DNA from: Clostridiales bacterium
GTDB taxonomy: Bacteria; Bacillota; Clostridia; Oscillospirales; Oscillospiraceae
Assembly: GCA_004556345.1 (NCBI GenBank)
Contig: SFHQ01000054.1
Location: forward strand, 1-8,485
Length of the DNA stretch: 8,485 nucleotides
Reading direction: 5' to 3'
The translations under genes were made by a program, and so were the position numbers. The notes beneath the pieces were generated by a model that saw nothing but the letters and a program-made list of their open reading frames with translations, made no database searches and had not been told where the DNA came from. This document shows positions 1-5,925 of this stretch, one piece after another; the stretch's first letter is position 1, and every line of letters starts with the position of its first letter.

Positions 1-185
1 CTTGCGCAATGTGGCCCTCATCCGACCCGGCTAACGCCGGCCCACCTTCCCCCCAGGGAAAGGCTTTGAGTGGTACTATATATCATAAGAAGGTACAACA
101 TTTCAAGTTTGTACGGTGTTGCGAGAGCCTTCCCCGAGGGGGAAGGTGGCCGCGAAGCGGACGAATGAGGGCTACCTGCCGCAAG
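1..185. repeat. MITE-like element with long imperfect inverted repeats
   Basis: Bases 1-70 and 117-185 are imperfect inverted copies of each other around a core of about 46 bases. Matching blocks, read inward from each end, are CTTGCG, then GTGGCCCTCAT against GTAGCCCTCAT, then CCACCTTCCCCC, then GGGAAAGGCT against GGGGAAGGCT. Each arm contains its own hairpins: CCGGC/GCCGG at 27-40 and CCTTCCC/GGGAAAGG at 45-63 on the left; CCTTCCCC-GAG-GGGGAAGG at 128-146 and CCGC-GAA-GCGG at 150-160 on the right. The core holds a small GTACAA/TTGTAC inverted repeat (93-98, 109-114). No protein is encoded. Palindromes with this GGGGAAGGTGGC...GATGAGGGC layout are, from memory, abundant between genes in Oscillospiraceae. 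The element may extend left of the window, so its outer end and any target duplication cannot be judged. A role as a transcript stabiliser or terminator is possible but not shown. Confidence 0.65.
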
Positions 186-247
186 CAGTCCGTAGTGTAC
201 TAAGGTAGAACCGCACCTTTTTGCAAAGCAAAGCTCCATTTCCGTTG

Positions 248-284
248 ATTCCTCCAAATTTTTCGTGGGATCCTCCCAATTTTT
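248..284. repeat. Pair of near-direct repeats, possible regulator site
   Basis: ATTCCTCCAAATTTTT (248-263) and GATCCTCCCAATTTTT (269-284) agree at most positions and start 21 bases apart, close to two turns of the helix. They end about 25 bases before the -35 box of the promoter at 309-338. This is a position where an activator, or the alpha subunit of RNA polymerase on A/T tracts, could bind. The link to regulation is inferred from position only. Confidence 0.35.
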
Positions 285-308
285 GTCACCCTTCTCTCCA
301 AAAAACAC

Positions 309-338
309 TTACAAGCGCTCCCTCCCCCATGCTATAAT
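309..338 (+). promoter_or_regulatory. Sigma-A promoter with extended -10, ahead of the DUF2798-like remnant
   Basis: A -35 like TTACAA (309-314) lies 18 bases from a perfect -10 TATAAT (333-338). The -10 is preceded by TG one base away (330-331), giving an extended -10. Transcription would begin near 345 and run into the small broken gene at 439. No terminator is seen before the next gene, so this promoter could also contribute to transcription of the gene at 701. Confidence 0.65.
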
Positions 339-438
339 AAACCCAAATCCAATGTCGCAGTGAACCGCAGTAACGAGACGTCTTGTTTTGTTCCTGTGGA
401 TTTTTTTGCGTCAAATTCAGAAAAGGAGCGTTTTCTCT

Positions 439-586
439 ATGCCGAAAACCAAACTGCAAGACGCCCATGGCCCTGCTCTGGCAGCTGCTCTACTGCGGCC
501 CCTCCGTCCGGCTGGTTTTTCGGGCTTTGATGCGGGTGTATTCCCGTGCCGCCGGCAAGGCCGAGGTTTGTGAGCTTTCGCAGTAA
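439..586 (+). pseudogene. Remnant of a DUF2798-like small membrane protein gene (internal deletion)
   Basis: An ATG at 439 has a good ribosome binding site (AAGGAG, 423-428) and begins MPKTKLQD, which resembles the start of DUF2798 family proteins as I remember them (MPKTKFQ-like). From about 464 the reading frame +1 to it reads PMALLWQLLYCGPSVRLVFR, which resembles the end of the same family (PMALFWQLFFAGPLVRFIFR-like), and continues to a TAA at 584-586. All of the first 15 codons of this second part (467-511) end in C or G, like intact neighbours. The middle, roughly 100 codons with the first membrane helices, appears lost by an out-of-frame deletion at about 460-466. As it stands, translation from 439 would give 44 residues ending at 571-573; a one-base change would give a 48-residue fusion of the two ends. 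The product is probably non-functional. The family match is from memory; a small real protein or a sequencing error at the junction is the alternative. Confidence 0.6.
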
Positions 587-612
587 AGTCTCTGTTTTCT
601 TGCAAAAATCCC

Positions 613-641
613 TTGCCAACCTGCCCAAAGCCTAGTATAAT
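613..641 (+). promoter_or_regulatory. Sigma-A promoter of the CofE-like gene
   Basis: TTGCCA (613-618) and a perfect TATAAT (636-641) are separated by 17 bases, the ideal spacing. A start near 648 would leave a leader of about 50 bases with a ribosome binding site, CTGGAGGAA, at 685-693 and the ATG at 701. Confidence 0.8.
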
Positions 642-700
642 AGTTCCGGTCGTTTTCTTTTGAAACTTTCTTATTCTCATATAACTGGAGGAATCACACC

Positions 701-1879
701 ATGGCAGGAGTTATTTCCCGGGGCGTACAAGGCCCCATCATCCGGGAGGGTGACGACATCGTCGACATCGTGGTCAAGAGCGTCTACGCTTCCGAGGCCG
801 AGGACAATTACAGCCTGAAAAACCGTGACATCATCGCCGTCACCGAGTCCGTGGTGGCCCGCGCCCAGGGCAACTACGTCACCGTGGACCAGGTCGCCAA
901 GGACATCGCCGCCAAGTTCCCCGCCAAGAAGCTGGGCCTTGTCTTCCCCATCCTCAGCCGCAACCGCTTCTCCATGTGCCTCAAGGGCATGGCCCGCGCC
1001 ATGGACGAGGTGGTCATCCTCTTCAGCTACCCCAACGACGAGGTGGGCAACCCCCTCATGGAGCGCTCCGCTTACGTGAAGAACCGTTACAGCGGCGTGT
1101 ACGACTTTGAGGAAGCCGCCTTTATCGACACCTTCGGCTCCCCTGTCCACCCCTTCACGGGCGTGAACTACCTGGACTTCTACCGCCAGGTCATCGAGGC
1201 CGAGGGCGCAAAGGCCACCTTTCTCTTCTCCAACGACTGCCGCTACATCGCCCAGTTCTGCGACCAGATCCTCTGCTGCGACATCCACACCCGCAACGAG
1301 ACCCGCGACACCCTGGCCGCCATGCCCGGTAAGACCGTCTACACCCTGGCCGACGTGATGGCCGCCCCCGTGGACGGCAGCGGCTACCACGACCAGTACG
1401 GCCTGCTCGGCTCCAACAAGGCCACCGAGGAAAAGCTCAAGCTCTTCCCCCGCAGCTGCCAGCCCGTGGTGGACGCCATCCAGGCCCGCATCCAGAAGGA
1501 GCGCGGCATCCAGGTGGAGGTCATGGTCTACGGCGACGGTGCCTTTAAGGACCCCATCGGCGGCATCTGGGAGCTGGCCGACCCCGTGGTCTCCCCCGCC
1601 TACACCGCCGGTCTCGCCGGCAAGCCCAATGAGCTGAAGCTCAAGTTCCTGGCCGACAACGACTTTGCCGACCTCTCCGGCGACGAGCTCAAGGCCGCCA
1701 TCCAGAAGGAGATCAAGTCCAAGCACCACGACCTGGTGGGCAACATGAGCAGCGAGGGCACCACCCCCCGCCAGTACACCGACCTGCTCGGCTCCCTGTG
1801 CGACCTGACCTCCGGCTCCGGCGACAAGGGCACCCCCTTCATCGTCATCCAGAATTACTTCACCAACTACGCAGAATAA
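701..1879 (+). CDS. CofE-like protein (coenzyme F420-0:L-glutamate ligase family)
   Basis: The 392-residue protein belongs, by recognition, to the family annotated as F420-0:gamma-glutamyl ligase. In archaea and actinobacteria, CofE/FbiB adds glutamates to F420-0 using GTP and a divalent metal. The N-terminal part carries the family pattern: an acidic GDDIVDIV stretch (about 17-24) followed by a hydrophobic strand DIIAVTESVVARAQG (about 43-57). A second conserved-looking block, YGDGAFKDPIGGIWELADPVVSP, spans roughly residues 278-300. The protein is clearly longer than archaeal CofE (about 250 residues), as in its Firmicute relatives. No signal peptide or membrane helix is seen, so it should be cytoplasmic. 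The ATG follows a GGAGG site by 8 bases. It stands alone between its own promoter and a strong terminator, with no F420-synthesis genes nearby. Clostridia of this type are not known to make F420, so the real substrate is uncertain; addition of glutamate to some other carboxylated cofactor or metabolite is only a guess. Confidence 0.8.
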   Translation: MAGVISRGVQGPIIREGDDIVDIVVKSVYASEAEDNYSLKNRDIIAVTESVVARAQGNYVTVDQVAKDIAAKFPAKKLGLVFPILSRNRFSMCLKGMARAMDEVVILFSYPNDEVGNPLMERSAYVKNRYSGVYDFEEAAFIDTFGSPVHPFTGVNYLDFYRQVIEAEGAKATFLFSNDCRYIAQFCDQILCCDIHTRNETRDTLAAMPGKTVYTLADVMAAPVDGSGYHDQYGLLGSNKATEEKLKLFPRSCQPVVDAIQARIQKERGIQVEVMVYGDGAFKDPIGGIWELADPVVSPAYTAGLAGKPNELKLKFLADNDFADLSGDELKAAIQKEIKSKHHDLVGNMSSEGTTPRQYTDLLGSLCDLTSGSGDKGTPFIVIQNYFTNYAE

Positions 1880-1909
1880 GCTGACGCTCTGCAAAACACC
1901 CGTCCCCCC

Positions 1910-1948
1910 GCGCCCCAGGGATCTCTCGGTCCCTGGGGCGCTTGTTTT
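1910..1948 (+). terminator. Rho-independent terminator after the CofE-like gene
   Basis: A perfect 12-bp stem, GCGCCCCAGGGA (1910-1921) with TCCCTGGGGCGC (1930-1941), encloses an 8-base loop and is followed by TTGTTTT. It lies 30 bases after the stop codon and just ahead of the next gene's promoter. Confidence 0.9.
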
Positions 1949-1954
1949 CCTGTC

Positions 1955-1983
1955 TTGTGTTTGCCTGGGAAATCTTGTATACT
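1955..1983 (+). promoter_or_regulatory. Probable promoter of the SLH-domain protein gene
   Basis: TTGTGT (1955-1960) and TATACT (1978-1983) are 17 bases apart, starting only 7 bases after the preceding terminator. The leader is short: transcription near 1990 would begin almost at the AAGGAGG ribosome binding site (1991-1997). The -35 match is weak, so the exact boxes are less certain than the existence of a promoter here. Confidence 0.55.
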
Positions 1984-2006
1984 GGGGGCAAAGGAGGAGA
2001 TTTCCC

Positions 2007-3488
2007 ATGAAACGAAACATCTGTGCGCTGACCCTGTGCCTGGCTTTGCTGGCCGGTCTGCTCACCCCCACGGCCTTGGCCGCCGGGGAGAAGCCCGCCT
2101 TTCCCCAGCAGCCCCAAAGCACCACCGTCACCGCCCAGGCCACCGGTGACCCCACCTACCAGTGGCAGGCCAAGGACGAGAGCGGCTGGCTGGATATTCT
2201 GGGTGCCACCCGGAGCACCTACACCATCCGCAACACCGCCACGGCCATGAACGGCCGCCAATACCGCTGCCAGGCCACCAATGCCAGCGGCACCACCTAT
2301 TCCGCCACCGTCACCCTGACCGTGAAGAAAGGCCCGGACTACGTTCCCCCGGCCCTCAAGCCCATCACGGAGCGGGTCATCCACCTGCCCGCGCCCAAAA
2401 CGGGCGGCAAGATGTACTATGTCTTTCCCCAGGAAAACGACCAGTACGGTGCCATTTTCAGCTGGAACCGCAGCGTCGACCCGGAGGAGGGCTTCGAGCC
2501 TGGCCTGGACTACGTCCTCTACCTGGACCTGTCCGCCAAAAACGGCTACACCCTGGACGGCCTGACCCCGGATTTCTTTCTCGTACCTGGGGCAGAAAAA
2601 GTAGAGCTGTCGGAGGAATTTGGCCGACCCCGCCTAACCATCACCTGGCCCATCACCTCCGGGGAACGCATCTACCATATCTCTTCGGATACCGTGGGGC
2701 ACTTCGCGGAGGATCACCACGGCACCATCAGTCTTTCCGCTGACCGCGCCACCGCCGGGACCACCGTCATCCTGACCACCAAGCCCGCCCCAAACTATGT
2801 GGTCAAGTCCGCCGTCTATTCCTCTGGGTCTGACGAAGACAAGCCCTGCAAGCCGCTGGGCAACGGAAAGTATTCCTTCGTCGTTGGAGCAGGAGATACC
2901 CTCGTGACGGTAGAATTTTACGATCCCTCTCTGCCCACCCTTTCCTATGAGGACATCGACAGAGATTGGCAGAAAAATCCCGTCTACTTCGTCAGCACGA
3001 AAGGCTATATGACCGGTATCCAAGACGGTTATTTCGGCCCCTACTGGGGCATGACCCGCGCCATGGTCGCCACCATCCTCTACCGCATGGCCGGGGCTCC
3101 TGCCGTGGCCAACGCCCAGACCAGTTTTGAAGACGTGGACGCCGCCGCCTGGTACGGCCCCGCCGTGGCCTGGGCGAAGGAGAAGGGAATGATCAACGGC
3201 TACTCCCCCACCCAGTTTGCCCCCGACGACTACATCACGCGGGAGCAGATGGCCGCCCTGCTCTGGCGCTACGCCGGCAGCCCCGCCCCCACCCAGGCCC
3301 TCACCGCCACCGACCAGGACAGCATCTCCGACTGGGCCAAGAGCGCCATGGCCTGGGCCAGCGAAAAGGGGATGTTCAACGCCCCCAGCGCCCCCACCAA
3401 GCTCCAGCCCACGGCCTACGCCTTCCGCATCGACATGGCCGTCACGCTCTGGCATTACTACGGGGCACCCCTGTACAAAGCAAACTAG
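2007..3488 (+). CDS. Secreted Ig-like and SLH-domain cell-envelope protein
   Basis: The 493-residue protein starts with a classic signal peptide: MKRN, a hydrophobic stretch from about 5 to 19, then TPTALAAG with likely cleavage after residue 25 or 26. Residues about 35-110 form a bacterial Ig-like domain (TYQWQ, the YTI strand, the NGRQYRCQATN strand). Residues about 112-240 match nothing I recognise. Residues about 243-308 (HGTISLSADRATAGTTV... ending VTVEFYD) resemble the short beta repeat often found before SLH domains in Clostridia. Three SLH repeats follow at about 313-365, 373-428 and 437-490; the second has FEDVDAAAWYGPAVAWAKEKG and TREQMAALLWRYAG. The third is degenerate, with NAPSAPTKLQP where the usual GYSDGTFxP turn is expected. 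SLH repeats bind wall polymers, so the protein is probably held on the cell surface; the Ig-like part may bind a ligand or act as a spacer. No catalytic domain is seen. The ATG is set by AAGGAGG nine bases upstream. The gene is monocistronic. Confidence 0.88.
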   Translation: MKRNICALTLCLALLAGLLTPTALAAGEKPAFPQQPQSTTVTAQATGDPTYQWQAKDESGWLDILGATRSTYTIRNTATAMNGRQYRCQATNASGTTYSATVTLTVKKGPDYVPPALKPITERVIHLPAPKTGGKMYYVFPQENDQYGAIFSWNRSVDPEEGFEPGLDYVLYLDLSAKNGYTLDGLTPDFFLVPGAEKVELSEEFGRPRLTITWPITSGERIYHISSDTVGHFAEDHHGTISLSADRATAGTTVILTTKPAPNYVVKSAVYSSGSDEDKPCKPLGNGKYSFVVGAGDTLVTVEFYDPSLPTLSYEDIDRDWQKNPVYFVSTKGYMTGIQDGYFGPYWGMTRAMVATILYRMAGAPAVANAQTSFEDVDAAAWYGPAVAWAKEKGMINGYSPTQFAPDDYITREQMAALLWRYAGSPAPTQALTATDQDSISDWAKSAMAWASEKGMFNAPSAPTKLQPTAYAFRIDMAVTLWHYYGAPLYKAN

Positions 3489-3512
3489 ATCCAAGCAGCA
3501 AACGCATCGTTT

Positions 3513-3547
3513 CGCCCCTCTGCCCGCCCTGGGCAGGGGGGCGTTTT
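3513..3547 (+). terminator. Rho-independent terminator after the SLH protein gene
   Basis: A 13-bp stem, CGCCCCTCTGCCC (3513-3525) with GGGCAGGGGGGCG (3531-3543), has one T-G wobble and a 5-base loop, and is followed by TTTT. It starts 25 bases after the TAG stop. Confidence 0.88.
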
Positions 3548-3585
3548 GCTGTCCTGGCACTCTTCTTGTCAGAATGCTAAAAACA

Positions 3586-3615
3586 TCGACCGGAAAAAGC
3601 GGGGAATGTTATAAT
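3586..3615 (+). promoter_or_regulatory. Upstream promoter (P1) of the MarR-ABC operon
   Basis: TCGACC (3586-3591), four of six matches to the -35 consensus, lies 18 bases before a perfect TATAAT (3610-3615). A TG one base upstream of the -10 (3607-3608) makes it an extended -10, which can offset the weak -35. It is followed within 35 bases by a second promoter. Confidence 0.6.
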
Positions 3616-3622
3616 CTAACGG

Positions 3623-3650
3623 TTGACTTTTCCGGGCAGTCTGCTAAAAT
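3623..3650 (+). promoter_or_regulatory. Downstream promoter (P2) of the MarR-ABC operon
   Basis: TTGACT (3623-3628) and TAAAAT (3645-3650) are 16 bases apart, and the -10 is extended by TGC (3642-3644). The predicted start near 3657 lies directly ahead of the inverted repeats at 3666-3693, so bound repressor there would block P2 initiation or early elongation from both promoters. Confidence 0.7.
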
Positions 3651-3665
3651 GTACGTTACCGAACA

Positions 3666-3693
3666 GTTTAGAAACAAACAATTTGGAACCAAA
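3666..3693. promoter_or_regulatory. Candidate MarR operator: two adjacent inverted repeats
   Basis: GTTT-AG-AAAC (3666-3675) and TTTGG-AA-CCAAA (3682-3693) are each inverted repeats with a 2-base centre, and their centres are 17 bases apart. They sit between P2 and the ribosome binding site of the MarR gene. MarR-family dimers bind inverted repeats in or near their own promoters, so autorepression is the natural reading. It is an inference from symmetry and position; the repeats are shorter than many known MarR sites. Confidence 0.45.
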
Positions 3694-3713
3694 CAACAAA
3701 AGGAGGGATCGCC

Positions 3714-4214
3714 GTGTCCTGTCACCAGTCGCTGGAGCGTTTCTTGGGGCGTCAGATCAAGGTCCTGAACCACGCGTTCGGCCGACGCATCCGGGAGGAA
3801 TCCAGCGCCCGCGGCCTGGACGAGCTGACCATCATGCACGGCCGCATCCTGGGCTACCTCAAGCACAACCAGGATCGGGACGTGTTTCAGAAGGACATTG
3901 AAGAAGCATTCAACATCACCCGCTCGTCCGTCACCGGCGTGGTCAAGCTCATGGAGCAAAAGGGCTACATCCGCCGGGAGAGCGTGGCGGGAGACGCCCG
4001 TCTGAAAAAGCTTTGTCTCACGGAGCTGGGCGACCAGGTCTGCGAGCGTTCGTTCCAGGTCTTCCTGGACGTGGAAACGCTGGCCATGCAGGGCTTCACG
4101 CCGGACGAGATCGACACCTTCTTCTCCCTCTGCCAACGCATCCGCGCCAATCTCAATTCCCCAAAGGAGGGTCCCCATGGTAAAAACCATCCTATCCCAG
4201 GTCAAGGAGTATAA
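3714..4214 (+). CDS. MarR-family transcriptional regulator
   Basis: The 166-residue protein has the MarR winged helix-turn-helix layout. A helical N-terminal dimer region (about 5-53) is followed by the DNA-binding helices at about 57-83 (FQKDIEEAFNITRSSVTGVVKLMEQKG), the wing with the typical D-x-R-x-K signature (GDARLKK, 93-99), LTELG (102-106) and a C-terminal dimerisation helix. The start is GTG at 3714, set by AGGAGG seven bases upstream; no ATG fits. Its last 12 codons overlap the next gene by 38 bases, so the ABC gene's ribosome binding site lies inside this coding region, and the tail after about residue 150 is shaped by that overlap. As first gene of an exporter operon it is most likely a repressor of its own operon, released by a small toxic ligand or by oxidation. 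Cysteines at about 3, 101 and 110 could matter for the second option, but none is known to be redox-active. Confidence 0.92.
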   Translation: MSCHQSLERFLGRQIKVLNHAFGRRIREESSARGLDELTIMHGRILGYLKHNQDRDVFQKDIEEAFNITRSSVTGVVKLMEQKGYIRRESVAGDARLKKLCLTELGDQVCERSFQVFLDVETLAMQGFTPDEIDTFFSLCQRIRANLNSPKEGPHGKNHPIPGQGV

Positions 4215-5925
4215 GCGCGTCTCCATCCTGACCCCCGTCTGTATGCTGGGCGAGGTCATCATGGAGATGATCATCCCCCTGCTCATGGCCTCCATCATCG
4301 ACAAGGGCGTGTCCGCCGGTGACATCCATCATATCAAAGTCACCGGCCTCATCATGCTCTTCATGGCTGCCATCAGCCTGACCCTGGGTATTTTGAGCGC
4401 CCGCTTCGGGGCGCAGGCCTCCGCCGGTCTGGCCAAGAACCTGCGGCAGGCCATGTTTGAGAAGGTCCAGACCTTCTCGTTCTCCAACCTCGACAAATTC
4501 AGCACCTCCAGCCTCATCACCCGGCTGACCACCGACGTGACCAACGTGCAGAACGCCTACATGATGATCCTGCGCATGTGCACCCGCGCCCCGGCCACCA
4601 TGCTCATCGCCATGGTCCTGTCCTTCGCCATCAACGGCAGGCTGGCCAGCGTCTATCTGGTCGCCGTGGTCGTCCTGGGCCTCCTGCTCTTCCTCATCAT
4701 GAGCAAGGCCATGAGATACTTCAAAGAAGTTTTCCAGAAGTACGACGACTTAAACGCCAGCGTCCAGGAAAACATCTCCGGCATCCGCGTCGTGAAGGCC
4801 TATGTCCGGGAACCCTTTGAGACCAGCAAGTTCCACAAGGCCGCCCAGAATATCTACGACCGCTTCCTCTCCGCCGAGAAGATCCTCTCCTGGAACATGC
4901 CCCTCATGAACTTCACCGTCTATGCCTCGATCCTGCTCATCAGCTGGCTGGGTGCCACCTTCATCGTGGCGGGCAGCCTCACCACCGGCGAGCTGATGAA
5001 CCTGCTGACCTACTGCATGAGCATTCTGATGAGTCTCATGATGCTCTCCATGATCTTTGTCATGGTATCCATGTCCACCGCCAGCGCCCAGCGGATCTGC
5101 GAAGTGCTGGACGAGCAGCCCGACCTGACCAACCCGGAGCACCCCGTCTTCGACATCCCCGACGGCTCCGTGGAGTTCCGCCACGTGGACTTTGCTTACC
5201 GCAAGGACGCCGAAAAGCCCGTCCTGCGGGACATCGACCTCAAGGTAACGTCCGGTGAGACCATCGGCATCATCGGCGGCACCGGCAGCGCCAAGACCAG
5301 CCTTGTGAACCTCATCAGCCGCCTGTATGACGTGACCGCCGGTCAAGTCCTCGTCGGTGGCCGGGACGTGCGGGAGTATGACCTGGAGACGCTGCGAAAC
5401 GAAGTCTCCGTGGTCCTGCAAAAGAACGTGCTCTTTTCCGGGACGATCCTGGAAAATCTCCGCTGGGGCGACGAGCACGCCACTCTGGCCGAGTGCCAGC
5501 GGGCCTGCCGCCTGGCCTGCGCCGATGAGTTCATCGAAAAAATGCCCGACGGCTACGACACCTACATCGAGCAGGGCGGCACCAACGTCTCCGGCGGCCA
5601 GCGCCAGCGGCTGTGCATCGCCCGCGCCCTGCTGAAAAAGCCCAAGGTGCTGATCCTGGACGACTCCACCTCCGCCGTGGACACCGCCACCGACGCGAAG
5701 ATCCGCCGGGCCTTCGCCCAGGAGATCCCGGACACGACGAAGTTCATCATCGCCCAGCGCGTCTCCAGCGTGCAGGACGCCGACCGCATCCTCGTCATGG
5801 ACGAGGGGCAGATCAGCGGCTTCGGCACCCACGAAGAACTGTTACAGACCAACGCCATCTACCAGGAGGTCTACGAATCCCAGACCAACGGCGGCGGCGA
5901 CTTTGACGAAGGAGGCGAAGCGTAA
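4177..5925 (+). CDS. ABC exporter half-transporter with degenerate ATP site (heterodimer subunit 1)
   Basis: This 582-residue protein fuses a six-helix exporter membrane domain (about 15-300) to an ATPase domain (about 330-575). Visible ATPase motifs are Walker A GGTGSAKT (367-374, Lys373, with Ala for the usual last Gly), Q-loop Gln415, signature VSGGQ (471-475) and Walker B VLILD ending at Asp495. The catalytic Glu is replaced by Asp496, and the switch His by Gln527 (IIAQR). Loss of both residues marks the degenerate-site partner of heterodimeric exporters such as TM287/288, BmrCD and LmrCD; the intact signature would complete the working site of the other subunit. The loop VQENISGIRVVKAYVRE (about 196-212) is typical of the second cytoplasmic loop. 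The ATG has AAGGAGG six bases upstream, inside the MarR gene, suggesting coupled translation. Multidrug or other amphipathic substrates are usual for this type; the actual substrate is unknown. Confidence 0.93.
   Translation: MVKTILSQVKEYKRVSILTPVCMLGEVIMEMIIPLLMASIIDKGVSAGDIHHIKVTGLIMLFMAAISLTLGILSARFGAQASAGLAKNLRQAMFEKVQTFSFSNLDKFSTSSLITRLTTDVTNVQNAYMMILRMCTRAPATMLIAMVLSFAINGRLASVYLVAVVVLGLLLFLIMSKAMRYFKEVFQKYDDLNASVQENISGIRVVKAYVREPFETSKFHKAAQNIYDRFLSAEKILSWNMPLMNFTVYASILLISWLGATFIVAGSLTTGELMNLLTYCMSILMSLMMLSMIFVMVSMSTASAQRICEVLDEQPDLTNPEHPVFDIPDGSVEFRHVDFAYRKDAEKPVLRDIDLKVTSGETIGIIGGTGSAKTSLVNLISRLYDVTAGQVLVGGRDVREYDLETLRNEVSVVLQKNVLFSGTILENLRWGDEHATLAECQRACRLACADEFIEKMPDGYDTYIEQGGTNVSGGQRQRLCIARALLKKPKVLILDDSTSAVDTATDAKIRRAFAQEIPDTTKFIIAQRVSSVQDADRILVMDEGQISGFGTHEELLQTNAIYQEVYESQTNGGGDFDEGGEA

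Larger units (their letters stand above)
186..438 (+). other. Gene-free stretch and 5' leader
   Basis: I see no coding region or RNA gene here. The stretch holds two 16-base near-direct repeats (248-284), a promoter (309-338) and about 95 bases of presumed untranslated leader. The leader contains a CGCAGT direct repeat at 10-base spacing (356-361 and 366-371), a short palindrome AGACGTCT (376-383) and a run of seven T (401-407). No stem strong enough to make that T-run a terminator is visible in front of it. An AAGGAG ribosome binding site follows at 423-428. Confidence 0.5.

Noticed and set aside
401..407. Run of seven T as a terminator or attenuator ahead of the DUF2798-like remnant
   Set aside because: No stable GC-rich stem ends immediately before it; only the short palindrome AGACGTCT lies nearby, about 17 bases upstream.
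439..573. The 44-codon frame from ATG 439 as a normal small protein
   Set aside because: Only its first eight or so residues look meaningful. After about 463 the C/G-ending codon bias and the family resemblance move to the +1 frame, which is better explained by a deletion with frameshift.
677..2155. A 492-codon open frame on the minus strand, plus other long minus-strand frames at 2634-3560, 4750-5832 and 5871-7190
   Set aside because: They lie antisense to well-supported genes, have G/A/V/H/D-rich low-complexity translations, and arise because C/G-ending codons remove stops on the other strand. None has a recognisable domain, and the first runs across a terminator and promoter.
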